Below are positions 1 through 8,601 of a stretch of 29,511 nucleotides of DNA, piece after piece. Each line of letters opens with the position of its first letter. Within the stretch, counting starts at the first letter, position 1. Source of the DNA: JAGMES01 sp023128035 (GTDB taxonomy: Bacteria; Bacillota; Halanaerobiia; DY22613); the NCBI GenBank assembly GCA_030627905.1, contig DAOVRZ010000073.1, forward strand, positions 1 to 29,511, given 5' to 3'. A program made the translations under genes and the position numbers. The notes beneath the pieces are model-generated. The model was not told where the DNA came from and did not search any database. It saw only the letters and a list, made by a program, of their open reading frames with translations.

Positions 1-38
1 AACTCCATATCTTTCTTAAATTTAGCCAATTCATACAT
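1..38 (-). CDS. possible first codons of a gene leaving the left edge
   Basis: Reading leftward from an ATG at 36-38, the frame is open to the window edge and begins MYELAKFKKDME. A purine-rich GGAG/GTGAG stretch lies about 4-10 bases upstream of the ATG (around 42-52), as expected for a ribosome binding site. Only 12 codons are visible, so no family can be named. The reading rests on the binding site and the open frame alone. Confidence 0.4.
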   Translation of the reverse strand, partial: MYELAKFKKDME

Positions 39-196
39 AATTCTCACTCCCTCTCGTGTATTTTAATGAACACCACCAAATACAACAAACAAGGAAAAAT
101 TATGTTTATTTTTTACCACCGCAGAGCGGTTTAGTTCAACAACTTATATCAGTAATACGTACAAAACAGAAAATCACTAGTCTTAAGCGAAAACAT

Positions 197-234
197 ATGT
201 AAACTATAATTATATTTTATAGTATAATTTACAT
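197..234. repeat. AT-rich imperfect inverted repeat
   Basis: ATGTAAACTATAA at 197-209 is mirrored by a right arm ending in ATTTACAT at 227-234, with a five-base bulge in the right arm. It lies upstream of the possible gene leaving the left edge and could be an operator or hairpin for it. Inverted repeats are common by chance in sequence this AT-rich. Confidence 0.3.
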
Positions 235-271
235 TACTTACACATAGTTTGCTTAATCCGTTCTTAGACTT

Positions 272-328
272 TCTTATGCGTATTTCAAATAATACGTGTC
301 CTCCTATCTTAAGCGTATTTCAGATAAT
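272..328 (+). repeat. two-copy 21-base direct repeat, 36 bases apart
   Basis: CTTATGCGTATTTCAAATAAT at 272-292 recurs at 308-328 with two substitutions (CTTAAGCG..., ...CAGATAAT). A shorter echo, TCTTAAGCG, occurs at 181-189. There is no CRISPR-like spacing and there are no further copies. The pair may be a degenerate operator pair or a small duplication. Confidence 0.45.
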
Positions 329-349
329 CTCCTTAAGTCAGAACAATAA

Positions 350-570
350 TAAACATGCCCCTTTTACCACACTAATACCTCATAACTTTACTTCGCCAGA
401 AACCACGTAATTCCTCTATATTTCTATCATATTTCCATAAATGATTAATATTTTTACTTTCATTTCACTACACGCACAAACCATCACAAACGAATTCATG
501 TATTGAATTAGTTTATGTAGCAGGTTGAGATGTACTTAAAGCAAAACTGAGATTTCGCAGTATCATTGAG
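350..570 (-). pseudogene. decayed fragment of an oadA-like gene
   Basis: Positions 516-548 are identical, base for base and in the same orientation, to 13854-13886 inside the intact oadA gene of this window. The similarity continues on both sides in decayed form: GCAGTATC occurs just downstream in both copies (557-564 and 13893-13900), TGTATTGAATT occurs upstream in both (499-509 and 13812-13822), and AATACCTC at 374-381 matches 13708-13715, with small insertions and deletions between. The frame is broken. I read this as the remnant of a second carboxyltransferase gene or of an old duplication or recombination involving oadA. The outer limits are estimated by eye; only the 33-base block is certain. 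Confidence 0.6.
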
Positions 571-633
571 CACCAAACGATCAGTAATAAGCTATCCGTT
601 GTCTATTAACAAGGAGTATAATTTCCTTACAAC

Positions 634-663
634 AAAAAAAGAGGGATTTCCCCCCTTTTTTTT
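634..663 (-). terminator. rho-independent terminator of the Kelch/DUF6603 cassette
   Basis: A hairpin with a run of A on one side and of T on the other lies 15 bases beyond the Kelch stop codon. Read on the minus strand, six G (650-655) pair with CCCTCT through two G-U wobbles, and a U-tract follows. Read on the plus strand, the same two positions are A-C mismatches. The structure is therefore better formed for the minus-strand operon, which it closes. Confidence 0.8.
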
Positions 664-678
664 GTTGATGATTTTCTA

Positions 679-2397
679 TTATTCCTTAACGATAAGATTT
701 TTTCCCAATACCTCATTAAGATTCATTGTTGCCCCATCACCCCTATGCCCACCAAGAACATATAAGTTATTATCGACAACTCCAATCCCCAGTGCTTCTC
801 TAGGAGTTACCATTTTCATTTCAGATGACCATTCATTCTTTTTGGGATTATAAACATCAATAGTAGGATCCAAAGAACTACCACCAAGTGCATAAATCAT
901 ACCATCGATGACTCCAATTCCAAAAAATGTTCTTGCTCTTGGCATATCAACTGCCACAGTCCAACAATCTGTTTCAAGATCATATACTTCATTTTTACAT
1001 ACTGCACGATGAGACGGTTCTATTCCGCCAATTGCATAAATTTTATTATCTATAACTCCTACTGCAAAACGAGCTCTAGGTGTTGGAATAGGAGCTTTTT
1101 GTGTCCATGTATTTGTTATAGGATCATACACCTCTACAATATTAAGAGGTGTATATTCATACCCTCCACCACTAGGCATAAGTTTATCATTTCCTCCTCC
1201 TATTGCGTATATTTTACCATTTACTACTCCTACTACCAATGTAGCTCTAGGTGTTAGCATTGGTGCCATAGTTGTCCAACGATCTGTTACAGGATCATAC
1301 ATTTCAATTGTGGTCAAATATGAACCGTCATTCATACCACCTACAACATAAATCTTACCATTTATCACTCCAATTCCACATTGGAGTCTTGCTGTAGGCA
1401 TAGGAGCCTTTAAAACCCATTCATTCGTAACAGGATCATATACCTGATTTAAGTTTAAATACTCACCACCATGATAATAATCCTCCCGCGATAATCCACC
1501 AATTACATAAACCTTACCATTTACCTCTGCATTCGCTGGATAACTGACATCTTTTATCATAGAAGCTTTAGTCTTCCATACATGTTCCCAGACGACTGAT
1601 GTTGTTTGAGAGGCCAATGCTCTGCCGTGATCTTTTACAAAAGCATTAAGCGTATATTTATATTCTCCTGGCTGATCAGGCGGGTTTATGTGTTTCGTTC
1701 CCTGAAGTGGTAGAGAAACTATATCTCCTGGGGTAATCGTACAATAATCAGCATTTTTTACCTTCCAGATTAACTCAGCAGATTCACGATCCGTTCCCGG
1801 AACTGGTTGACCATTAAATTTCTCGATTTTAGGTCCAAACTGTTTATAAACTGCAATAACATTTGTTCCATCTTTATACCCTGATATACCTTTATTCTGT
1901 ATATACATATAACTCAGTCCAGGTTTTGCAGTAGAAATAATGTAATCCAGGATAAATGCTACACTCTCATGTGGATCTAAAACAGTCTTCTTTTTTGGAA
2001 ATAAAGTCCAATAGGTTTTATATTTTGAGTGTGACTTTTTACGACAATACCAGTATGGATTATCAGGACCTACAGATACAGTGATATCATTTATCTCTTC
2101 TTTGGTTGCAAAGTCACCAGTCCCATTCCCATAAGGGAAATAGATATAAAATCTGGAGAAACCATTGAAACCTTCATCATCAATCCCTGGCAGTTCATCT
2201 TCTGGAGTTAATTCTTTTTCATTTTCAAAGATTACTCGTGATGAATCATTCGGATTTGCTATATTAAAAACTAATTTATTTTGAATTTTTTCTCCGTCTT
2301 GAGCATTATCTACATCACTGACATAAACCTTATCTGAAGGAGTAAATCTATAAAGAAGCTTAATTTCATTTTCATTAAAAACATTCTTTTTCATCAT
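679..2397 (-). CDS. Kelch-repeat beta-propeller protein with Ig-like N-terminal region
   Basis: Last gene of the seven-gene cassette. The C-terminal half (about residue 285 to the end of 572) holds six Kelch units, each with a paired glycine (GGL, GGM, GGG, GGI, GGS, GGH) and the spaced Tyr/Trp of the motif (for example IYVVGG, then YDPVTDRWTTMAPM). This predicts a five- or six-bladed propeller, usually a protein- or glycan-binding platform. The first ~280 residues are unlike Kelch; they look beta-rich, with an Ig-like stretch around 185-280, and I do not recognise the family. No signal peptide is visible. An in-frame GTG GTG lies just upstream (2401-2406), but the ATG at 2395-2397 is the likelier start, although its ribosome binding site is weak. 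The gene begins 34 bases after its upstream neighbour, so it is probably co-transcribed. Confidence 0.88.
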   Translation of the reverse strand: MMKKNVFNENEIKLLYRFTPSDKVYVSDVDNAQDGEKIQNKLVFNIANPNDSSRVIFENEKELTPEDELPGIDDEGFNGFSRFYIYFPYGNGTGDFATKEEINDITVSVGPDNPYWYCRKKSHSKYKTYWTLFPKKKTVLDPHESVAFILDYIISTAKPGLSYMYIQNKGISGYKDGTNVIAVYKQFGPKIEKFNGQPVPGTDRESAELIWKVKNADYCTITPGDIVSLPLQGTKHINPPDQPGEYKYTLNAFVKDHGRALASQTTSVVWEHVWKTKASMIKDVSYPANAEVNGKVYVIGGLSREDYYHGGEYLNLNQVYDPVTNEWVLKAPMPTARLQCGIGVINGKIYVVGGMNDGSYLTTIEMYDPVTDRWTTMAPMLTPRATLVVGVVNGKIYAIGGGNDKLMPSGGGYEYTPLNIVEVYDPITNTWTQKAPIPTPRARFAVGVIDNKIYAIGGIEPSHRAVCKNEVYDLETDCWTVAVDMPRARTFFGIGVIDGMIYALGGSSLDPTIDVYNPKKNEWSSEMKMVTPREALGIGVVDNNLYVLGGHRGDGATMNLNEVLGKNLIVKE

Positions 2398-2431
2398 TTT
2401 CACCACTATTTCATCATTATTTTTTTCTTAT

Positions 2432-5400
2432 CTATTCTTCGTTTTCGCTAATCTTTATATTCTTCATTTTTAACCAACCTTCATAAATTTCTTGTTGACC
2501 AGGGGAAAGACGTGCTTTTTCACTTGCATTCTGAATCTCGTTTACTGTATTTTCTGACTGAGAAACCCATGACCATTGAGCATCTTTTACAGCAGGTAAT
2601 GGCAAACTGAGTGTCGATGTATGACTAATTAATGGCTCTACTCTAAAGGCAATATTCATAGCTGCTAAAACTTTTGAAATATGCTCATCTGGCAATGTAA
2701 CATATTTTGTTGGTAAAATTCCTGAAGTTATATGAATCCCTGCGTTCGGATCAACCAGTAAAGTTACCATGGTTGGTTTCCCTTCCCGATGGCAGGTCAT
2801 TAAAACTTCATGATGATAATCTATATAGGAGTTAGAATTTATTTTCGAACTATATCCTGATGTTGCATAAAAAGTCTTATATGTATTTTCACCATGATCA
2901 ATAAAATACCCGGTTAACCCATCACTTAACTGATTGACATCACCAAGTCTAACTGGGAATTGAACATTCTCAAACCCATTTGTTACATATTTACCTAAAT
3001 AATCATAACTCTGATTATAGGCAGGTAATCCATCCAGTTCTAATTTTAGGGAAGCACGTACTAAAGCTAACGGGCGACCAATCAAAACTGAAAGATTCTG
3101 TTGCTGTTCTGAAGCAGATTCAATACTCCCTAAAACTTTATCAAAATACTTTAATAATTCATCTAAAATCGGAACATCCTTTTTACCATACTCCAAAATC
3201 TCAGTAATGAAATCTTTCAAATTTTGATCTTTAATCTCTGGTAACTCACCTGAAGTTTTCTGAATTCCAGGTGTTTCTACCCATCTTACATTGGAATTCC
3301 CTTCAGTACTATAAATAATCTGCAAAAATCCCAACCATACTCCTAAAGCATCATACACCATCAAACTCCTGTCTACATAGTTTGGCAGAATCCAACCACA
3401 GATTGGACTTGTAGCAGGATCGAGATTTGTTTCAATTGAATCATCCTTTGCTGATAACCATTTGAACAATAAGCGACCTGGTTGCGTTATTCGCGGTGGT
3501 ACTGTAATCAATTCTTTATAATCATCACCAGTTGTTGTAAGACTTTTGGATTTAATAGGATATGGCGAATTTATCGTAACATTCTGAATCTGACCAAATG
3601 CATCCACAATCCATATTCTTGAAATTTTCATAAAACCTGCCCGAATAGGATTAAAGATAATTTCCGTTTGAGGAGCTACGTCATTCATCCCATTGACTAA
3701 GTCAGAAACCCTTTGTGCAAGCTCAGTATTATAATAAGGATCGAAAACCGGGAATTGTAACGTTTGCTTTCTCATAAGGAGAGCATCGTTAAAACCACTT
3801 ATAGTTTGAGATAAAATATTTAAATTCGCTATTTCATTAACCATATTCCGCATTGATGAAAGTTCGACATCATTACCATTATAACTGTCAAGATGTTTTT
3901 TCAATGTATTATTTAAATGGATCGTTGCACTCGGGGTCAAGAGTATAGACCCTCGGTATAGTTGAGATTTATTTTTAGGTGGATTTTCACCCTGCCATGT
4001 ATAATCGACATCACCTAATTCCCAGTTTTTAAGTACATTTTGTATATCATCTTGAATGCAAGTGGGAATAAACTCTACTTCCCATTCCATAAAAAGCGGT
4101 GTCCAGGGATATTTCCATGGTTCTACTCCTATTTTAGAAGGTATTATTCCCTTTAAACCTGCTGCATTAGCAAGTTTCTGTGAACTTAAATCTCGATATA
4201 GCGCGCTATTCCATGGAACTGTTTGAATTTTTTTAATTTTAGAAGCTAATTCATCAACTTGATCTATGTTTGGATTCAAACCATTTGATAACCTATAGGC
4301 AGCTATCGCAATTGGTACAGCTTGATTGGGATCTAAAAAAATTGTTTCAATAAATATAGATTGTATTTCTGTAGGAATTCGTTTCCCTTCCGGGAATTTT
4401 AAATAAAAAGGTAAGAAATTATCTCCTTTTACGACTACCTCTTGACATACAGGCGAGATTGCCAATCCATAGATGGTTTGTTCTGAAACTCTACACTCCA
4501 ATTTTCCCTCTTCAGTGAACCGACCATCAAAACCATGTTTAAATGAACGCTGAAGATTTGAACCTGCAAAAAGAAGAACAGGATTATTTGCCTGCCAAAA
4601 TCTTGCTCCTGAAACTTGATCCAATTTATATTCTGGAAGTAGTTTAGCGATTTTTGCTTCTAAATTGGAAATGAGTTTATTTAGGCTACTTTCTTCATCT
4701 GTTACTTCTCTCCTTACACTTTCTATTTTTTTTCCAAGAAGATCAATAACCTTGATGATATCTGCTTCTGAGATAAAATTAGAATCAGCAGATGGGCCAG
4801 AAGCTGTGGAAATATATTTATACCAGGCCGAATATGTTTCCCACTGAAGTGATGCCAATTCCCCATTTAAGTTCTCATATTTCTTCTGAGAGACATTAAG
4901 AATATTTAACAATTTACCAATTGAATCAGGAATTATCGAAGATTCATTCTTCGTTTCTTCTGAAGTTTTTCTAATTATCCATCTGATTCCACCCTTTTTG
5001 GAACCAAAAGCTTTTTCGTGAATTTTCTCTTCTTGATCAGCTATGCCATCTGGGTGCTCCCATTCGGAAAGGAGATCATATTGAAAAACTTCCATTAGCC
5101 GGGCCAAATTTGTATTATCAGAAACTTTAAACTCCAATAATGCCGATAAAGCTTCAACAGAAGAATTGCCAACTGCGATATCCAACTCTCCAGCAGGAGT
5201 ACCATTACTATAGGTCCCGTCCTTACCTTTCCAAGGAATATTAAAGATCATACCATGACATAAAGTTTGGGTTAGAAAGATACCCGTTGTATCAGAAACA
5301 CCCCAGTTTAATTGATCCATCATAGCCTTCCATTCATCCTGAGTCTCAAGACCATTTAAGGGGTCATTTTCCTGTTTCGAATACCACCCTGCAACCATGT

Positions 5401-6130
5401 AGGTGATTGTACCATCTGATAATTCACATATATCATCATCATGAAATCCAAAAACACTCTTACAATTAGGGTAAAAAGCTGCAAAAAGCGGATCACCCGG
5501 ACCAATGGCAGTGAGTTTTTCTAGATATAATCCAGGATTTGAAGGATTCCAGTCAGCATATTCATATGCTTTCCCCAGATACATAAATAGCTGTTCCTCA
5601 TTACCAGAGTTTAAAGTTGGTACGGAAATACTCTCTTTTTCATCAGGATTGTACTCATGATACATATAATCACTTTCAACTACCCAGGCTTTAAGAGACA
5701 TTTTTGGATTATACGTTTTTGATTTTATCTCCTTCCCTTGGTCAGTATGAATTCGTAATATAAACCATCTATTAGGCACTGCAGGATACTCCATCTCTCC
5801 CTCTTTCGTTTGGATCCCATGAGTAAGAGCATCTGGTAATGCCCAGTGTAAGTGAATTCCTGGGTTTAAATGTGTAGTAGTAGTGAATGGTTCATTCACC
5901 ATCTTTTCACCCAGTACTTCACCCATCTCTAATAAATCAAAATTAGGTGTAAGGTCTACATATTCTTGTGAATTACTATCTTTATTAACCAATATAGCTT
6001 CAACCATTATTGGAACCAAAACCCTTGCTTCAGATTTGTCCAACTCCCCAATGCCAGTTTTATTTTTTTGGTTCGTATTCATAACTAAAATTTCCTCCAT
6101 TACATTTTCAAGTGATTTTAAATCTTCCAT
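2432..6130 (-). CDS. large conserved protein of unknown function (cassette gene 6)
   Basis: A 1232-aa protein that I cannot assign to a named family. It looks like a real, constrained gene: it is long, open, and rich in Trp, Gly and Pro motifs, such as GIHLHWALPDALTHG near residue 90, KLTAIGPGDPLFAAFYPNCK near 205, TLCHGMIFNIPWKG near 290 and ARFWQANNPVLLFAG near 525. A charged, Lys/Glu-rich stretch around 460-515 is likely a coiled coil that splits the protein in two. There are no membrane segments or signal peptide. The ATG at 6130 sits almost directly behind its GGGTGG sequence; the ATG at 6082 has a GGAGG 11 bases upstream and gives MNTNQKNK, so the true start may be residue 17. It starts 23 bases after the 299-aa gene. 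It could be a scaffold or shell component; that is speculation. Confidence 0.85.
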   Translation of the reverse strand: MEDLKSLENVMEEILVMNTNQKNKTGIGELDKSEARVLVPIMVEAILVNKDSNSQEYVDLTPNFDLLEMGEVLGEKMVNEPFTTTTHLNPGIHLHWALPDALTHGIQTKEGEMEYPAVPNRWFILRIHTDQGKEIKSKTYNPKMSLKAWVVESDYMYHEYNPDEKESISVPTLNSGNEEQLFMYLGKAYEYADWNPSNPGLYLEKLTAIGPGDPLFAAFYPNCKSVFGFHDDDICELSDGTITYMVAGWYSKQENDPLNGLETQDEWKAMMDQLNWGVSDTTGIFLTQTLCHGMIFNIPWKGKDGTYSNGTPAGELDIAVGNSSVEALSALLEFKVSDNTNLARLMEVFQYDLLSEWEHPDGIADQEEKIHEKAFGSKKGGIRWIIRKTSEETKNESSIIPDSIGKLLNILNVSQKKYENLNGELASLQWETYSAWYKYISTASGPSADSNFISEADIIKVIDLLGKKIESVRREVTDEESSLNKLISNLEAKIAKLLPEYKLDQVSGARFWQANNPVLLFAGSNLQRSFKHGFDGRFTEEGKLECRVSEQTIYGLAISPVCQEVVVKGDNFLPFYLKFPEGKRIPTEIQSIFIETIFLDPNQAVPIAIAAYRLSNGLNPNIDQVDELASKIKKIQTVPWNSALYRDLSSQKLANAAGLKGIIPSKIGVEPWKYPWTPLFMEWEVEFIPTCIQDDIQNVLKNWELGDVDYTWQGENPPKNKSQLYRGSILLTPSATIHLNNTLKKHLDSYNGNDVELSSMRNMVNEIANLNILSQTISGFNDALLMRKQTLQFPVFDPYYNTELAQRVSDLVNGMNDVAPQTEIIFNPIRAGFMKISRIWIVDAFGQIQNVTINSPYPIKSKSLTTTGDDYKELITVPPRITQPGRLLFKWLSAKDDSIETNLDPATSPICGWILPNYVDRSLMVYDALGVWLGFLQIIYSTEGNSNVRWVETPGIQKTSGELPEIKDQNLKDFITEILEYGKKDVPILDELLKYFDKVLGSIESASEQQQNLSVLIGRPLALVRASLKLELDGLPAYNQSYDYLGKYVTNGFENVQFPVRLGDVNQLSDGLTGYFIDHGENTYKTFYATSGYSSKINSNSYIDYHHEVLMTCHREGKPTMVTLLVDPNAGIHITSGILPTKYVTLPDEHISKVLAAMNIAFRVEPLISHTSTLSLPLPAVKDAQWSWVSQSENTVNEIQNASEKARLSPGQQEIYEGWLKMKNIKISENEE

Positions 6131-6153
6131 TCCACCCTTTGAACATGATCAAA

Positions 6154-7053
6154 TCAATCCGTACTATCAAATACACAGATCTTTGCACTTTCGATTAGTT
6201 GAACGGCAAATTCAGCCGAAGTAAACTCTTCTCCAAGAGCTTGTTTTTTTTGTATTCCATCTTTGAGCATATTTGCAAGACCTTTAACATTTACCACACC
6301 TAAGCTTTCATCTCGCATAGGAACCACTACTAGATTGGCCTGATCAATTGGAATTCCTACATCAAAACCACCAATTCCTAAACCTCTTAACGTAGCAGTG
6401 TAGTCGCCTGATCTGGAATGATCTGCTCCAAAATGTAAACTTTCAGCTGGCTCTTGAATCTCCAGTTTTTGAAAAACACCCGCGAAAATACATATCAAAA
6501 TATCTTTTGAGAGTCGTTCCATTCGTAATATCTTAAGTGGCCTTTGATTTTCAGTATGATCTTGATTCTCAAAAGCCATAACTTCCAGGCCAGGCCATCC
6601 ATCAACAAGGGCCGAACGAAGTAAAAAACCTGTTCTAGTTCCAACTGGTTCATCTATTTCAAAAATATCTTCCCGCCCTTGTACACCACCTATCAACTTT
6701 TGTCGAACACTTTGACTTTTACGTTTAGAAATAGGATGAAGGGTATCTTTCATTACAGCATCATGGGTCATATCATTTGAAGTAATTCTTCCAATACTAC
6801 ACGCACCATCACACAATATTTTCATCCAGTTAGGATCAAGATAAAAAAATCGTATTGATTCAATTGGTAACATTCTTTCATCTGGTACCAGATAATTAAA
6901 TGGAACTCCATACAACAAATCCAATCTCCCTAACCAATTGCTGATATCATCAGATATAGAATCTTCAGAGAAGAGACCTGTCCAACGATCTGGTATTGAT
7001 AATAATTCTGACATCTGTAAAAAATGTTCTTTTCTGGGTTGCCATGACAACAT
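6154..7053 (-). CDS. conserved protein of unknown function (cassette gene 5)
   Basis: A 299-aa soluble protein with no family name I can give. It has motif-like stretches typical of a conserved family: YGVPFNYLVPDERMLP near residue 50, ESIRFFYLDPNW near 65, GFLLRSALVDGWPGLEV near 145, and a C-terminal Gly-rich stretch around 215-230. The start at 7053 is chosen because an AGGAGG lies six bases upstream; a GTG at 7068 would overlap the previous gene and has no binding site. The preceding gene's stop (7055-7057) and this ATG are separated by one base, so translation is probably coupled and the two products may be made in equal amounts. It is likely a partner of the 500-aa protein. Confidence 0.85.
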   Translation of the reverse strand: MLSWQPRKEHFLQMSELLSIPDRWTGLFSEDSISDDISNWLGRLDLLYGVPFNYLVPDERMLPIESIRFFYLDPNWMKILCDGACSIGRITSNDMTHDAVMKDTLHPISKRKSQSVRQKLIGGVQGREDIFEIDEPVGTRTGFLLRSALVDGWPGLEVMAFENQDHTENQRPLKILRMERLSKDILICIFAGVFQKLEIQEPAESLHFGADHSRSGDYTATLRGLGIGGFDVGIPIDQANLVVVPMRDESLGVVNVKGLANMLKDGIQKKQALGEEFTSAEFAVQLIESAKICVFDSTD

Positions 7054-7054
7054 A

Positions 7055-8557
7055 TTAACCCTCCTCACCTGTATACAATAATTTTCTCAAAATGCCCATG
7101 ATTAAATTATCATCCGATACCTGTAATTCTTCTACTTCTTCTTTTGAAAGTAGTCCAGGAAGATCATCAACTCGATTCCTTAAACCAGATGGGTCTGCAC
7201 TGTCACCGAATATTGATTCGTCCAATTCATTTCTTCCCCTAATTTCCTTTGTCATCTTTGAATTCAAAAACTTAAGAATCTGCTCTTTTAGATGGTGTTG
7301 ATCCAATTCCCTTGAATTCTCAGGAAACTCTAGGGCCTCATTTAGTCTGTCTCTCCAAACAGACCGGGTTAATTGTAATCTTAATTTTTGATAATTACTT
7401 CTTCTTTGTTTAGACATTGCTACAGCAAAATGTTGATTTTGTAAAGCCAATAACCGGCCCAATTGCCATGCCGTAGCATATGCAACATCAAATAAACCTG
7501 TATCTGGATTATACCGAAGAACTGCATCAGCACAAGGATAACTTCTATTTATTTCATCTGCAAGTTTAAGCGGTAGCAGTGGTCCTCTATACCATGAAAC
7601 CGTCTTTTCACCATTTCTGGAAGTATGATTGAGTCCAACATAGCCCATAGAAAAAGCATTTTCTACGACTTTTTGTGCTGGTGTTTCTGCTTTAATCTTT
7701 ATAGGTAACTGTAATCTTCCTTTAGAAAGATTTTCAGCTAATTCAGTAAAACTATGTTGAATGGTAACTCCAGTAAAGCTCCAATTTGCTAAACTCACAA
7801 AACGGATAAAAGAAAATTTTGAATCAATCTCTTTATTACCATCAGGTAAATAATCTTGAAATCCTTCTAAAGAGACCAAATGAACTATATTATTTACCCC
7901 TGATTGACTGGATTTTGGGAACCGATTACTTATAATAGTCGAAAACCAACCATCTTTTTTACCCTTATCAGTAACTTCTTTCCGATCCACATCCACAGCT
8001 CGAACATGAGCAAGATACATAAGGTCATCCTTACTCGGCACAATTTTTTTGAATAAATCTGTAGGTACATCAATTACCATACATGGATCTTCTTTCTTTT
8101 CACCATACTCTAACAAAATCTCTGGATAAAAGATTCCCGGTAATGGTTGCAGGAGATCCTTAACTGTTCCATTTTGAATTTTGGGAGTTTCATCTTCAGT
8201 AAAGGTTAATAAGGCCATCCAAGGAGCAAGTTTTAATGAATTCTCACTCTTTTCTGCTCTTTGTGAAGGCATGCCATCCAAAGTCCGTTCCCAGGGCAAC
8301 GTTTGTCTACTTAAAATAATATGTGGTAAGCAATTATCAAACTCCCCCTGATGATTTGATGGTGGAAACACAGAATAGATATCAGATGGTTCTAAGGCAA
8401 ATCGGGGTCCCCGTACAGAAAAATGTTTTTCTGTTTTTGGTAACTCCACATCTGATGCCTTTACCTTTTGTTCAACTGTAATTCTATATTCACCAGCATC
8501 TAATGCTGGTGGACAGGCCTGAATAAATTGAATTTGACTAGCTTTTATAGAAGACAT
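7055..8557 (-). CDS. conserved protein of unknown function (cassette gene 4)
   Basis: A 500-aa soluble protein. The first ~60 residues look like a beta-sandwich segment (PPALDAGEYRITVEQKV), followed by FSVRGPRFALEPSDIYSVFP, LPHIILSRQTLPWERTLDG and APWMALLTF. The order of these motifs suggests a defined fold rather than a random open frame. The C-terminal third (about 370-500) is charged and helical, with Arg-rich stretches near 385-410. I recognise no catalytic motif. An AAAGGAG precedes the ATG at the usual distance. It is translationally linked to the 299-aa gene downstream (one-base gap), and a 44-base gap separates it from the DUF6603 gene upstream. Confidence 0.86.
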   Translation of the reverse strand: MSSIKASQIQFIQACPPALDAGEYRITVEQKVKASDVELPKTEKHFSVRGPRFALEPSDIYSVFPPSNHQGEFDNCLPHIILSRQTLPWERTLDGMPSQRAEKSENSLKLAPWMALLTFTEDETPKIQNGTVKDLLQPLPGIFYPEILLEYGEKKEDPCMVIDVPTDLFKKIVPSKDDLMYLAHVRAVDVDRKEVTDKGKKDGWFSTIISNRFPKSSQSGVNNIVHLVSLEGFQDYLPDGNKEIDSKFSFIRFVSLANWSFTGVTIQHSFTELAENLSKGRLQLPIKIKAETPAQKVVENAFSMGYVGLNHTSRNGEKTVSWYRGPLLPLKLADEINRSYPCADAVLRYNPDTGLFDVAYATAWQLGRLLALQNQHFAVAMSKQRRSNYQKLRLQLTRSVWRDRLNEALEFPENSRELDQHHLKEQILKFLNSKMTKEIRGRNELDESIFGDSADPSGLRNRVDDLPGLLSKEEVEELQVSDDNLIMGILRKLLYTGEEG

Positions 8558-8601
8558 TTTAATCTCCTTTCATGCATGATCATAGTTTCACATTCTAAAT
8601 G

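Larger units (their letters stand above)
39..678. other. left intergenic region with repeats and a gene remnant
   Basis: About 640 bases without a convincing gene. From left to right it holds an AT-rich dyad at 197-234, two related 21-base direct repeats at 272-328, a decayed oadA-like segment from roughly 350 to 570, and the terminator of the Kelch operon at 634-663. An open frame at 566-853 on the plus strand overlaps the end of the Kelch gene and has no ribosome binding site, so I do not call it. The region reads as a degraded chromosomal junction. Confidence 0.6.

Noticed and set aside
272..328. CRISPR-like repeats
   Set aside because: There are only two imperfect copies, 36 bases apart, and no cas genes in the window.
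516..548. Possible trans-acting antisense RNA against oadA
   Set aside because: A plus-strand transcript would be complementary to oadA mRNA over 33 bases, but I see no plus-strand promoter, and the nearby hairpin is mispaired on that strand. The eroded flanks fit a gene remnant better.
1009..1257. Plus-strand open frame inside the Kelch gene
   Set aside because: It is antisense to clear Kelch repeats, Cys/Tyr-rich in an artefactual way, and has no ribosome binding site.
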